Shown here: one piece after another, positions 17,449 to 26,535 of the stretch | Layout of the letters: the number at the start of each line of letters is the position of its first letter | How positions within the stretch are numbered: position 1 is the stretch's first letter | Origin: Kutzneria sp. 744 | GTDB taxonomy: Bacteria; Actinomycetota; Actinomycetes; Mycobacteriales; Pseudonocardiaceae | Assembly (NCBI RefSeq): GCF_000568255.1 | Contig: NZ_KK037166.1 | Location: 9,875,002-9,939,001, forward strand | Length of the DNA: 64,000 nt | Reading direction: 5' to 3' | Made by a program: the position numbers and the translations under genes | Notes under the pieces: generated by a model | The model's input: only the letters and a program-made list of their open reading frames with translations | What the model was told of the DNA's origin: nothing | Database searches by the model: none

Positions 17449-18852
17449 TTAAATCTCAAGCTTAGACGGCCGGCCCGCCTTTCGTTGCGTGAGGCCGAGG
17501 CTGGCGACCGCCGCGACGATACCGATGATCGTCACCATCCAGAAGACGTCGGTGAAGGCCTTGTGCTGCTGGTCGTAGCCGATGGGGGAGCCCAGGATCG
17601 CCACCAGCAGGGCGATGCCGAACACCGTGCCGATCTGGCGGGCCATGTTCACCACGGCGCTGCCCGTGCCCGAGCGGGCCGGCGGGAGCTCCGCGGTGGC
17701 GCTCGACAGCATCGTCGGCAGCGCCAGGCCGACGCCGACGCCGGTGATCAGCCAGGCCGGCAGCATTTCGGTGAGGTAGTGCGGTTCCGGGCCGACCGCC
17801 AGCAGCATGTACAGCGTGCCGACCGTCCACAGCAGACACCCGATGCTCGCGAGGGCGCCCGGGCTCACTCGCTTGTTCAGGGCCTGGGCCACCATGGCGA
17901 ACACCGGCACCATCAGCGGACCCGGTGCGATGGCCAGTCCGGTTTGGACGGCCGAGTAGCCCCAGACGTCCTGGAGCCAGAAGACCCGGGACAGCAGGCC
18001 GGCGCCGAAGGTGGCGCTGAAGAACGTCACCGCGACCGTCGACCAGACGAAGCTCCGCACCCGCAGCAGGCTGGGCGGAATGATCGGCGACCGGTGCCGC
18101 TTGTTGTTGACGGCAAAGGCGATCAGCGTGGCGGCGGCCAGCGCGAGGCTGCCCAGGATGCCCGGGCTCGTCCAGCCCCAGCCGGATCCCTCGACCAGGC
18201 CGAGGGCCAGCGCCCCGATGCCCACCGTCAGCAGCACCGCGCCGACGATGTCCAGCCCTGTCTCGGTTTCCTCTGCCCGGTAGTCCCGGATCACCCGGAA
18301 TCCCAGCACCAGCAGGGCGATCCCGATCGGCACGTTGATCAGGAACACCCAGCGCCAGGACAGCTCGACCAGGAAACCGCCGACCACCGGCCCCAGCGCC
18401 GAGGCCAGCGCCCCGATCGACGCCCAGATCCGCACCGACCGGGCCCGGTCCTCCGGCGGCACCGCGTGGATCAGCAGTCCCAGGCTCGTCGGCGTCAGCG
18501 CCCCCGCCCCCGCCGCCTGGACCAGCCGGAACGCGATCAGCGCCGCCAGGTTCGGGCTCGCCGCCGCGGCCGCGCTGGCCAGCGTGAACACGGCCAGGCC
18601 CAGCAGGAACACCCGCTTGTGGCCCACCCGGTCCGCCCACCGTCCGCAGGGGACCAGCAACGCCGCGTAGATGATCGGGTAGCCGTTCAGGATCCAGCTC
18701 AGGTCGGCCAGCGAGTGCCCCTGGAAGTCGCGCCCGATCGCCGTGAACGCCACGTTCACCACGAACAGGTCCAGGCTGGCCAGAAACGGCGCCCCGCTCA
18801 GCACGAGCAGCGTCCGCCCCGAGCGCCTGGCCAGCTGGCTTGTGTTAACCAT
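17449..18852 (-). CDS. MFS drug-efflux transporter (DHA2-like), C-terminus altered by IS insertion
   Basis: A roughly 467-residue, 14-helix-type MFS transporter. The N-terminus LVLSGAPFLASLDLFVVNVAF contains the DHA-type helix 1 motif, and GRWADRVGHKRVF is the loop 2-3 motif A. It is expected to export drugs by proton antiport. The ATG at 18852 is supported by the conserved helix start. The final residues (KLEI) and stop come from the insertion sequence; the original end was SKVVA. Because the change is after the last helix, function may survive. An inverted repeat upstream could bind the partner HxlR protein. Confidence 0.88.
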   Translation of the reverse strand: MVNTSQLARRSGRTLLVLSGAPFLASLDLFVVNVAFTAIGRDFQGHSLADLSWILNGYPIIYAALLVPCGRWADRVGHKRVFLLGLAVFTLASAAAAASPNLAALIAFRLVQAAGAGALTPTSLGLLIHAVPPEDRARSVRIWASIGALASALGPVVGGFLVELSWRWVFLINVPIGIALLVLGFRVIRDYRAEETETGLDIVGAVLLTVGIGALALGLVEGSGWGWTSPGILGSLALAAATLIAFAVNNKRHRSPIIPPSLLRVRSFVWSTVAVTFFSATFGAGLLSRVFWLQDVWGYSAVQTGLAIAPGPLMVPVFAMVAQALNKRVSPGALASIGCLLWTVGTLYMLLAVGPEPHYLTEMLPAWLITGVGVGLALPTMLSSATAELPPARSGTGSAVVNMARQIGTVFGIALLVAILGSPIGYDQQHKAFTDVFWMVTIIGIVAAVASLGLTQRKAGRPSKLEI

Positions 18853-18871
18853 AGCCAGGACAGTACCCGGC

Positions 18872-18893
18872 TGACTGTGGTCAATACAAGTCA
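18872..18893. promoter_or_regulatory. Inverted repeat upstream of MFS gene, candidate HxlR operator
   Basis: TGACT (18872-18876) and AGTCA (18889-18893) form an inverted repeat with a 12-bp spacer, about 20 bp upstream of the MFS ATG. The surrounding bases read TTGTAT and TACTGT with 18-bp spacing on the minus strand, so it overlaps a plausible promoter. Assignment to HxlR is inference. Nothing else was seen in 18894-19129. Confidence 0.4.
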
Positions 18894-19129
18894 GCCCGTT
18901 CGCGGTAGGTTGCCGGGTCATCGAGCCGGCCGCGAGTACAGGATCCTCGCCGACCCGTCGACGGGATTCCGGTCCGAGGGTGCACGCGGGGCTGCCGGCG
19001 GCGGAACCTGGCAGCGCGAACGTCACGGATATCGCCACGCGGTGGGGTTTCCTGCACGCCGGCCGGATAGCCTGGGGTGTGGTGTCGACGTAGGTCCCTG
19101 CCTGATTCGTTGAGACGAGAGGGAAACGG

Positions 19130-20266
19130 ATGTTGACCTCCGAAGAATTCCGACGGCGATTCCCGGCGCTGCGTGAGCTCACGCACCTGGCGTCGTGCAG
19201 CCAAGGCGCGCTCTCCGACACGCTGTCGGCCGCGCTGCTGGAATTCCAGCACACACTGGTGCAGTACGGCGCGCCGTGGGACCGCTGGATGGTCGAGGTC
19301 GACCGCGCCCGGACGCTGTTCGCGGAGCTGGTCAACGCCGACGTCGACGAGATCGCCGTGCTGCCTTCGGTCTCCTCGGCCGCCTACCAGGTGGCGTCCA
19401 CAAGGGACTGGCGGACGCGTCCGACGATCGTCAGCACCGACATGGAGTTCCCGTCGGTGGCCCACGTGTGGTTGGCGCAGGAGGCCAACGGCGCCAAGGT
19501 CCGTTACGTCGATGAGCACGACGGTGTCGTGCACGCGGAGGACTACACGGCTGCGATCGACGAGACCTGTGGGCTGGTGTCCGTGCCGCTGATCTCCTAC
19601 CGCAACGGCGTTCGGCTGCCGACCCGCGACGTGATCGAGAACGCTCGGGCCGCTGGCGCAGTGACCTTCGTCGACGCCTATCAGGGCGCCGGTGTGGAAC
19701 CCATCGACGTCCGGGAACTCGGCTGCGACTTCCTGGCCGCCGGGGCGCTGAAATACCTGCTGGGCATTCCCGGGATCGCCTTCCTGTACGTGCGAGGTGG
19801 TCTGGTGGACGATCGTGATCCGCAGGCGACCGGATGGTTCGGCCGTCGCAACCCGTTCGGCTTCGACCCCCGGCACATCGACTATCCCTCCGGCGCAAAG
19901 CGATTCGAGGCCGGCACGCCGGCGATTCCCGCCGCCTACGGCGCCGTGGCCGGCTTGCGCATGCTGGGCGAAGTGGACCAGCAGGCGGTTCGCCGGCACA
20001 TCTCGGAGCTGGGCCAGTACGCGCACGATTCCTTGGTGGCGGCCGGGGAACGCCTGTGGTCGCCGGCCGATCCGGCGCTGCGCGGCCCGCAGGTGGCGGT
20101 CGTGGACGCCGATCCCAACGCCCTGGCCGGTTTCCTCGGCTCGCGGCGCATCGCCACCAGCCCGCGCGGCGACCTCCTGCGCGTCGCCCTGCACTACTAC
20201 AGCACCGCCGAAGACGTCGATGCCGTCGTCGCCGCCATTCGCGAGTATCGACGCAGCGGAGGATGA
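19130..20266 (+). CDS. Class V aminotransferase-fold PLP enzyme, paralogue of the operon kynureninase-like enzyme
   Basis: The 378-residue protein is a fold-type I PLP enzyme of the class V group. The internal-aldimine lysine is K208 in AGALKYLLGIPG, with FVDAYQ (PLP-binding Asp) 27 residues earlier. The segment TGWFGR-NPFGFDP and the RFEAGTP motif resemble kynureninase and desulfurase relatives. It is clearly homologous over its full length to the enzyme at 44081-45172 (shared ASCSxGA, MEFPSVAHVWLAQ/LEFPSVAHVWLAQ and KYLLGxPG). Reaction unknown. A GAGAGGG ribosome site supports the start. The stop overlaps a remnant start codon (ATGA), so a coupled downstream gene has decayed. Confidence 0.85.
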   Translation: MLTSEEFRRRFPALRELTHLASCSQGALSDTLSAALLEFQHTLVQYGAPWDRWMVEVDRARTLFAELVNADVDEIAVLPSVSSAAYQVASTRDWRTRPTIVSTDMEFPSVAHVWLAQEANGAKVRYVDEHDGVVHAEDYTAAIDETCGLVSVPLISYRNGVRLPTRDVIENARAAGAVTFVDAYQGAGVEPIDVRELGCDFLAAGALKYLLGIPGIAFLYVRGGLVDDRDPQATGWFGRRNPFGFDPRHIDYPSGAKRFEAGTPAIPAAYGAVAGLRMLGEVDQQAVRRHISELGQYAHDSLVAAGERLWSPADPALRGPQVAVVDADPNALAGFLGSRRIATSPRGDLLRVALHYYSTAEDVDAVVAAIREYRRSGG

Positions 20267-20546
20267 GCACCATGGACGGAGCACCGCAGCGGAGTTGTTC
20301 GGACGGCTGAAGGCGCGCCAGCTGGCCATGACCCGGCGTCGGCGGCGCGATCGTCACCGGCCTGTTCCTCGGGTCGACGCCGGCCATCGGCAACGCCGGC
20401 CCGGCTTCGGCAACCTGACCTCCCACAACGGTTTCCTGCCCAACGGTGTCGGGCTGGCGACCTCCGAGCCGTCCGCGTCCGCCCCAACCTGGAGACAGCC
20501 CGCGAACGCCTCGACCGCGTCCGCGAGCTGCTCGCGGGACAGCCGG
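20264..20546 (+). pseudogene. Decayed remnant of a gene once coupled to the class V enzyme
   Basis: An ATG overlapping the upstream stop (ATGA) opens a frame of only 15 residues. Fragments of plausible protein follow in different frames: ELFGRLKARQLAMT, then GAIVTGLFLGSTPAIGNAG, then SHNGFLPNGVGLATSEPS and RVRPNLETARERLDRVRELL. The pattern suggests a short gene broken by several indels. I do not recognise the family. Confidence 0.4.
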
Positions 20547-21482
20547 TCAGCGCTGTTCGGCGAATCGCGCCATGGCCGCGCGAAGATACTCGCCCTTGGC
20601 CGGGCTGCCACGGTGGCCGGACTGGTCGCAGACGAACAGGTCCGCGCCGGGCCAGGCCGCGGCCAGCTCATAGGCGGTCTCGACCGGGCAGCTCAGGTCC
20701 AGCCGGCCGTGCGCCAGCACCCCGGGAATGCCGGCCAGCTTGCCCGCGTCGCGGATCAGCTGGCCGTCGTCCAGCCAGGCGTAGTTGGCGAAGTAGTGCG
20801 CGCAGATCCGCGCCAGGGTCAGCACGCTGTCGTCGACCGGTCCGCTGAACGCGCCCGGCCTGGCATTGGGCTCCAGCGACAGCGCGGTGTCCTCCCACCG
20901 CGCCCAGGCCGCTGCCGCCCGCAGCTGCACGTCCCGGTCCGGGTCCGCCATCCGCCGGGCGTAGTCGGCCAGCAGATCGACGCCGCCGCCGACATCGCCG
21001 GCGAACCGCGCGTACTCCTCGGGGAAGAACCGGGACGCGCCACCATAGAGCCAGTCGATCTCCCGGCGGCGGCCGGTCATGATGGCGGACAGTACGATCT
21101 CGGACACCCGGTGGGGGTATCGCTCCGCGTAGGCCAGCGCCAGCGTGCAACCCCAGGAGGCGCCGCGGAGCAGCCAGCGCTCGATGCCCAGGTGCTCACG
21201 CAGCCGTTCGAGGTCCTCGACCAGGTGATGAGTGGTGTTCACCCGCATGTCGGTGCCGGGATCGACCGCGCTGGGTGTGCTGCGCCCGCAGCCGCGCTGG
21301 TCGTAGAGCACGATCTGGTAGGCCAGCCCCTCGTAGTTGTCGCGCATCCCCTCGGGGCACCCCTGGCCGGGGCCGCCGTGCAGCCAGACCATCGGCTTGC
21401 CCGCCGGATCGCCGCAGGTCTCCCAGTACATCTGGTTGCCGTCCCCGACGTCCAGCATTCCGTGCGCGTACGGCTCAGGCAT
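20547..21482 (-). CDS. pip: Proline iminopeptidase-like alpha/beta hydrolase
   Basis: The 311-residue protein matches the S33 prolyl iminopeptidases: HGGPGQGCPEG oxyanion motif (about residues 35-45), DQRGCGRSTPS, and the nucleophile elbow GASWG with the catalytic Ser near residue 110. The family removes N-terminal proline from peptides in the cytoplasm. The C-terminal motif GHRGS carries the expected His. Length is normal. The substrate could differ, since the family also includes amidases and esterases. Confidence 0.85.
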   Translation of the reverse strand: MPEPYAHGMLDVGDGNQMYWETCGDPAGKPMVWLHGGPGQGCPEGMRDNYEGLAYQIVLYDQRGCGRSTPSAVDPGTDMRVNTTHHLVEDLERLREHLGIERWLLRGASWGCTLALAYAERYPHRVSEIVLSAIMTGRRREIDWLYGGASRFFPEEYARFAGDVGGGVDLLADYARRMADPDRDVQLRAAAAWARWEDTALSLEPNARPGAFSGPVDDSVLTLARICAHYFANYAWLDDGQLIRDAGKLAGIPGVLAHGRLDLSCPVETAYELAAAWPGADLFVCDQSGHRGSPAKGEYLRAAMARFAEQR

Positions 21483-21539
21483 GTGCGGTGTCCCCTCGTG
21501 GCGTCGGTCTCTGCCCGATCATGGTGTCGGATCGCGGCG

Positions 21540-22110
21540 GACGCGGCCATCGAGTTACCGGACGACCTCGTTCCGTAGCTGGCCGAGACCGGCGACGACG
21601 TCGCCGCCGGGTCCCGCGTGACTGGCGCGAGGAGCTGGCCGGGCCGGAATTCGGCTTCGACGAGGCCAGGCAGTTGGCCGAGACCACCATCGCCCTTCAC
21701 GCGGCCACCTGTGGGACGTACCGCCGCTCGGAGACGTCGGAGCTTTCGAGGATCCGCTGCCGGGCGCGCCTGTGCTTGCCGCACAAGCACGTCTGGAGCA
21801 CGCCGAGCGTCACGGCGCTCCCGCTGCCGACATGATCGCCGACTGCCTGGCGACGTTCGAGCGTGCCGGCGCCAAGCCGTGGCTGGATCGCGCCCGCCGG
21901 CTGGCCCGGGCCCGTGGTCTCGGCGCGTTGACCAGGCGTGAGGCGGAAATCGTGGTGCTGGTGGGCGAAGGCCTGTCCAACGCCGAGATCGCCGCCCGGC
22001 TGTTCCTGAGCGAACGGACCGTGGAGACGCATCTACGCAACGGCTACCGGCGACTGGGCATCGCGTCACGAGCGGCGCTCGTGAAATGGGTGCGACAGCA
22101 CCCGGACTGA
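21540..22110 (+). pseudogene. Remnant of a LuxR-family regulator (C-terminal HTH intact)
   Basis: Bases 21772-22110 encode an open 112-residue segment ending in a clear LuxR-type helix-turn-helix ([20 protein letters not shown] and [18 protein letters not shown]). Upstream, protein-like sequence continues in two frames (for example [20 protein letters not shown], then [19 protein letters not shown]), with no good start. It looks like the end of a larger LuxR/LAL regulator that has lost its N-terminal part and suffered a frameshift. A short functional HTH protein starting at GTG 21772 cannot be excluded. Confidence 0.55.
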
Positions 22111-22226
22111 TGCTTCGATCGGATCCGTCGATCGCGTCTTGACTCATCGGATGACTGGTGGTTCCCTGACTCCACCGCCGTGCGCCGGCCGTCTGGTTTC
22201 CTGCGACCTGACCAGGAGCACGTAAT

Positions 22227-23615
22227 ATGAGTCATGCTCGAAAAATGGTGATCGCCGCCGGGGTGGCGGGCCTGCTCGCCGTTGGAGGCGCGCAGCTCGC
22301 CGGCGCGGCCACGCCGCAAACGCTCGTCGCCTCCTCGCCGTCCCAATTGTCCGTAACGCTGGCACAAGCCCGGCCCGGAGACCGTGTGGTCGTCGGCGCC
22401 GGCGACTACGACGCCGGGCTGATCAAGGTCGGCCGCTCCGGCACCGCACAGGCGCCGATCACCATCGCCGCCGCCTCCCTCGGCCAGGCGCGGTTCACCG
22501 GCTCCGGAGGCCTGGACCTGACCGGCGCGTCCCACGTTGTCGTGCAAGGGTTTGTGTTCGCAGACGGCGGCGGGCTGACCGTGTCTGGGGACGCCAAGGC
22601 CAACCGGGTCACGCGCAACACCTTCGAGGGCAACATCGGCGGCGCCGACCTGACCGTGAAGGCCGACGACACCGAGGTCGACCACAACACGTTCGAGAAC
22701 CGCACCGCGGCCGGCGTGTACCTGCAAGTGGTCGGGCCCGGCGCGCACGACATGGCCCAGCGCGTCCACGTGCACCACAACTACTTCTACAACCACCAGT
22801 TCAAGGGCGCGAACGGCGGCGAGTCCATCCGCTTCGGCCTGTCCGGCCGCCAGCACGCCGACGCCAAGGGCCTGATCGAGTACAACCTGCTCGACAAGGC
22901 CGACGGCGACTCCGAGGCGATCTCCATCAAGTCCTCGGACAATGTCGTGCGCTACAACACGATCACCAACAGCAAAGGCACGCTGTCGTTGCGGCACGGG
23001 TGGAACACACGCGTCGAGGGCAACATCCTGATCGGCGGCAGCACCGGCATCCGCTTCTTCGGCAACAACCACGTGGTCGTCAACAACATCGTCGAGGACA
23101 CCTCCGGGCCGGCCATGGAGTTCGGCGGCGGCGAGGTCCGCGACGACACCACCAACGGCACCGACCACGAGTCCTCGGACCACTGCGTCGTCGCCTTCAA
23201 CACGCTGTCCAGCACCGACTCGCTGATCTGGTACGAGAGCAGCAAGAAGTACCCGCCGCTGGACGACACGTTGGCCGACAACATCCTGCTCGGGCACGGG
23301 CAGGCGGCGGCCAAGGGCACCGGCACCTCCCTGCACTTCACCGGCAACATCCTGTCCGGCTCGTCGGCCGGATCGCTGCCGTCCGGCGCGTACCGGACCG
23401 TGGACCCGAAGCTGGTGCGGGACGCCCACAAGCTGTTGCGCCCCAGCGCCGGCAGCCCGGCCATCGGGGCCGCGACCGGTTCCTACCCGCAGGTGACGCT
23501 GGACATCGACCAGCAGACCCGCCCGTCGGCCAAGGACGTCGGGGCCGACCAGTACAGCACTTCCGCCCCGGCCCGGCCGTTGACAACGGCTGATGTCGGG
23601 CCGAAGGCGCCGTAG
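22227..23615 (+). CDS. Secreted polysaccharide lyase family 6 (chondroitinase B/alginate lyase-like)
   Basis: The 462-residue precursor has a signal peptide (residues 1-28, ending AGAA) and then a right-handed parallel beta-helix with repeated N-x-F/I ladders. PL6 signature segments are present: GANGGESIRFG (about 192-202) and GTLSLRHGWNTRVEGN (about 250-265), which carry the acidic/Asn and Lys/Arg catalytic region, then GIRFFGNNHVVVNN. The family cleaves uronate polysaccharides by beta-elimination outside the cell. AGGAG lies 8 nt before the ATG. The 3' end contains a near copy of the iterated palindrome and ends before a strong terminator. Confidence 0.85.
   Translation: MSHARKMVIAAGVAGLLAVGGAQLAGAATPQTLVASSPSQLSVTLAQARPGDRVVVGAGDYDAGLIKVGRSGTAQAPITIAAASLGQARFTGSGGLDLTGASHVVVQGFVFADGGGLTVSGDAKANRVTRNTFEGNIGGADLTVKADDTEVDHNTFENRTAAGVYLQVVGPGAHDMAQRVHVHHNYFYNHQFKGANGGESIRFGLSGRQHADAKGLIEYNLLDKADGDSEAISIKSSDNVVRYNTITNSKGTLSLRHGWNTRVEGNILIGGSTGIRFFGNNHVVVNNIVEDTSGPAMEFGGGEVRDDTTNGTDHESSDHCVVAFNTLSSTDSLIWYESSKKYPPLDDTLADNILLGHGQAAAKGTGTSLHFTGNILSGSSAGSLPSGAYRTVDPKLVRDAHKLLRPSAGSPAIGAATGSYPQVTLDIDQQTRPSAKDVGADQYSTSAPARPLTTADVGPKAP
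23583..23598. repeat. Near copy of the iterated palindrome (GACAACGGCTGATGTC)
   Basis: It has one mismatch to GACAAC-N4-GTTGTC. It lies in the PL6 gene and encodes part of TTADV, the same pentapeptide encoded by another near copy at 27608-27623. Confidence 0.5.
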
Positions 23616-23624
23616 CCGTCCCGG

Positions 23625-23655
23625 TCCCGGCCGACCCCCAAAGCCGGCCGGGACC
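23625..23655. terminator. Bidirectional terminator between PL6 and GH54 genes
   Basis: GTCCCGGCCG (23625-23634) and CGGCCGGGAC (23646-23655) form a perfect 10-bp stem with an 11-nt loop between the convergent stop codons, as expected for a hairpin serving both genes. Confidence 0.7.
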
Positions 23656-23661
23656 ACCTCC

Positions 23662-25176
23662 TCACGCCCAGGGCGCGGTGACTTCCCAGGTCGTGTCCTG
23701 GGCCCACAGGGTCGTGGTGTCCCAGGGGTTCGCGCCGCCGTTGTGGGCGATGTAGACGTTGCTGTTGTAGTGCCGGATGTCGTAGCCCGGATAGTTGTTG
23801 GACTGGAAGGACGTGTAGGCGCCGGAATTGCCGGCGGTGGCGCAGAAGGTGGCGTCCTGCGCCATGAGCCCGCTGCCGTCGAACGGCTGGCGGTGCAGTT
23901 GGTAGTTGGAGTGGCGCAGGTAGTCGCCGGGGTAGTTCTTGGACTCGAACGACAGGCACGACTGGTTGGCCAGGCCCCGGCGGACGATCCACGTGGCATC
24001 GGCCTTGTCGAGGTCGCTGCTGATCACCGACGTGACGGCGTCGCCGTTGGCGTGGCGGAGATAGCGGGTGGTGCAGCAGGCCGTGGTGGCCCGCAGCGAG
24101 ATCGACGAGCCCGGAGTGAGGGAACCGCCGGGGACGCCGTTGGAGCCGCCGTACCCGGCGGACACGATGTTGGCCTGCACGGCGCTGTCGGCGGCGTCGC
24201 TGGGAACACCTGTTGTCATGGCGCCCTCGAAGAAGGACCCCACATCGGCGTTGCTGTTGTCGCCGCCCGTGCCGAGGACGATCGCGCCCTCCTGGTGCAT
24301 GGGGGAGTAGCCGCTCTTCACCGTCGGCTCCTAGCCGGAGTAGGTCGTGGTGAGGCCGCCGGTCTGGGCGTTGGCGCGCTTGAGGGCGAAGTGGTTCTGG
24401 CCATTGTTGGACAGCATCGCCGTGACGTAGGGCAGGATGCCCGGTCCGGGGTCGCCGGCGCTGGTGCCGGTGTTGGACTGGTACAGGCCGTTCTCGAGGT
24501 CGGCCGCCACCCACGGGCCCGGCCCGTTGCAGCCGCCGAACTCGCAGCGCAGGCCCAGGTAGACGGCGTCCATGTGGCCGTTGCCGGTGTCCTGGTTGTT
24601 GGTCTCGGCGTTGCCGTAGTCGAAGCAGCAGCCGCCGTTGACGTGCGTGCTGGAGGCGACCATGTACATGCCCTCGGGCTGGCCGTTGACCGCGACCCCG
24701 CTGGTCGAGTTGTCGCGGTAGCCCATGCCCGAGGAGATCTCCACGCCGTACGCCGTGTGGCCGCCGACGCTCACCGGCAGCGCGTTGGCCGGCGCCCCGA
24801 CATCGGCCCGGCCCGCGCCGCCCTCGCCCTCGATGGTCAGGTCGTTGTGCCGGGGCGACTGGTCGTAGATGACGTTGATGATGCAGGTCGTGTTGGCGCA
24901 GAAGGAATCCTGCGCCGCCGCGTTCGCGACACCACCTGTTGTCAACAGGCCGATGTCGGCCAGCCCGCCGTCGGCCCGCTTCACCTGGTACAGCGGGCCG
25001 TTGTAGCCGGAGTAGAGGGCCCGGATCGTGCTGTGCGCCGCCACGCACGGCGTGCCGGCCGAGCCGTAGATGTCGCAGGGCAGCGCCGTCGCCGCCTGCG
25101 CCGTGGGCGTGGTGACGGCGGCCAGGCAGGCCGCGATGAGGCAGAGGATCCCGGCGATGGACAGTAGTCGTGGCAC
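23662..25176 (-). pseudogene. GH54 alpha-L-arabinofuranosidase with AbfB/CBM42 domain, interrupted by in-frame TAG
   Basis: A GTG start at 25176 preceded by GGGAGA begins a signal peptide (PRLLSIAGILCLIAACLAA). A GH54 catalytic domain follows, including GGCCFDYGNAETNNQD, which in this family holds the nucleophile Glu. At codon 282 (24331-24333) the frame has TAG. It continues uninterrupted in the same frame through VKSGYSPMHQEGAIVLG and GGDNSNAD (the expected acid/base Asp), then an AbfB arabinose-binding domain with three trefoil-like repeats (FESKNYPGDYLRHSN). A single substitution, for example from CAG, explains the stop. The truncated product would lack the acid/base and binding domain. 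Suppression or a sequence error are alternatives. Controlled probably by the adjacent LacI protein. Confidence 0.85.
24928..24943. repeat. Near copy of the iterated palindrome (GACACCACCTGTTGTC)
   Basis: It has one mismatch to GACAAC-N4-GTTGTC and lies within the GH54 gene. A further, two-mismatch copy lies at 24202-24217 in the same gene. Confidence 0.5.
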
Positions 25177-25225
25177 TGGGTCTCCCGGATTCGCAGGGGT
25201 GGGGACGCCACGTGGCACCTCAGGG

Positions 25226-25250
25226 TTACATCGTTGGCACAACGTTGTAA
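25226..25250. promoter_or_regulatory. LacI-type operator upstream of the GH54 gene
   Basis: TTACATCGTT (25226-25235) and AACGTTGTAA (25241-25250) are inverted arms with one mismatch and a 5-bp spacer; the right half contains the perfect palindrome ACAACGTTGT. It lies between the GH54 start and the LacI gene stop, in the likely promoter. LacI proteins of carbohydrate loci bind such A/T-edged, CG-centred palindromes. Confidence 0.65.
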
Positions 25251-25334
25251 ATGCCGGTGTCCGGTTCAGGACAGTGAACAGATGGGAGCGCGACCATCGC
25301 CACATGTGCGCCACATGTGGCGGAAAGGGAGCCG

Positions 25335-26327
25335 TCAGGCGCTGGTGCTTTCGCGGATGGCCAGCGTGAAGGGGGTCTGGATGTCCTCGGGCTCGAACTC
25401 GCCGTCCGTCTCGATGCGACGCCGGGCCAGGTCGACGGCGGTGCTGGCGATGGCGTGCTTGTCGGGGGCGATGCTGGTGAGGGTGGGGCGGCTGTAGGCG
25501 CCCTCCTCGGTGTTGTCGAAGCCGACGACGGCGATGTCCTCGGGCACGCGCAGGCCGCGGTCGGCGATGGCGCGCAGGGCGCCGACGGCCAGCAGGTCGT
25601 TGAAGCAGAAGACGGCGTCGGGCGGCTCGGGCAGGTCGAGCAGGGAGGCCATGGCGGCGGCACCGTCCTGGCGGTGGTAGTGCAGCGCCGGGCGTACCAG
25701 CTCGGGCAGGCCGGCGTCGGCCAGGGCCTGGTGGTAGCCGGCGAGGCGGAGGGCGGCGGTGCCGCGGTAGGGGTGGGCGCCGATGGCGGCGATGCGCCGG
25801 CGGCCGATTTCCACCAGGTGGCCGACGGCGGTGCGGGCGGCCAGCACGTTGTCGATGGCGACGTGGTCGATGCGCACGTCCACCGAGTGCTCGCCGATCA
25901 TCACCAGCGGCACGCCGGGGTCGAGGTCGGCGAAGTCGGAGGCGTGCAGGGCCTCGGGGCTGATGATGGCGGCGTCGATGAGGTGCGGGCCGAGGGCGGC
26001 CAGCACGGCCCGCTCGCCCTCGCGGCTGGCCTGGGTCTGCTCGATGAGCACGTTCCAGCCCTGCTCGCGGCCGGCGGTGATGACCAGGCCGGCCAGCTCG
26101 CCGAAGTACGGAATGCCCAGCTCGGGCACGACCAGCGCGATGAAGCCGGTGCGGCCCCGGCGCAGGTTGCGGGCGCCGATGTTGGGCCGGTAGCCGGTCG
26201 CGGCCAGCGCCTCCTCGACCCGCCTGCGGTTCTCGGGCTTGACGAAGGAGTAGCCGTTGACCACGTTGGACGCGGTCTTGATCGACACGCCGGCCAGGCG
26301 CGCCACATCCCTCAGCGTCACGGCCAT
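25335..26327 (-). CDS. LacI-family transcriptional repressor
   Basis: The 330-residue protein has the LacI DNA-binding headpiece ([21 protein letters not shown], residues 5-25, then the hinge [13 protein letters not shown]) and a periplasmic-binding-protein-like sugar domain ending [12 protein letters not shown]. It should repress arabinoside-utilisation genes until a sugar binds. It lies upstream of the GH54 gene on the same strand, with the candidate operator between them. The effector is unknown; an arabino-oligosaccharide is the obvious guess. Confidence 0.92.
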   Translation of the reverse strand: MAVTLRDVARLAGVSIKTASNVVNGYSFVKPENRRRVEEALAATGYRPNIGARNLRRGRTGFIALVVPELGIPYFGELAGLVITAGREQGWNVLIEQTQASREGERAVLAALGPHLIDAAIISPEALHASDFADLDPGVPLVMIGEHSVDVRIDHVAIDNVLAARTAVGHLVEIGRRRIAAIGAHPYRGTAALRLAGYHQALADAGLPELVRPALHYHRQDGAAAMASLLDLPEPPDAVFCFNDLLAVGALRAIADRGLRVPEDIAVVGFDNTEEGAYSRPTLTSIAPDKHAIASTAVDLARRRIETDGEFEPEDIQTPFTLAIRESTSA

Positions 26328-26484
26328 CTGTCGACGATAGCGCGGGCCGATTCAGGCCCGGTGGAGATCGTCTTCATTGGCACTCGGGGGGCGCATTCCG
26401 GAACGGCCGGGTATCGGTGCTAGCCGGCGCGCCTCCTCCTTCCGGTCGATTCGAGTCCAACTCAGGTCGGAGGAAATACGAGCC

Positions 26485-26535
26485 ATGAACCGACTCATGG
26501 CCGGTGCGCGGCCGTGCGTGGCCAAACCACCATGA
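26485..26535 (+). CDS. Possible 16-residue leader ORF overlapping the S33 hydrolase start
   Basis: GGAGGAAAT lies 9 nt upstream of an ATG that opens MNRLMAGARPCVAKPP and stops at TGA overlapping the hydrolase ATG (ATGA). The hydrolase start itself has no good ribosome site, so its translation may depend on this leader. Alternatively a one-base loss has split the true N-terminus from the gene. Confidence 0.35.
   Translation: MNRLMAGARPCVAKPP

Larger units (their letters stand above)
15927..17460. mobile_element. Complete insertion sequence with 12-bp inverted repeats and CTTAG target duplication
   Basis: The ends CTTGAGATTTAA (15927-15938) and its exact reverse complement (17449-17460) delimit a 1534-bp element. 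Directly outside lie identical CTTAG copies (15922-15926 and 17461-17465), a 5-bp target duplication. One transposase gene fills it. The intact open frame, perfect ends and perfect duplication suggest a fairly recent insertion. The insertion replaced the last residues of the leftward MFS gene. Confidence 0.9.
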
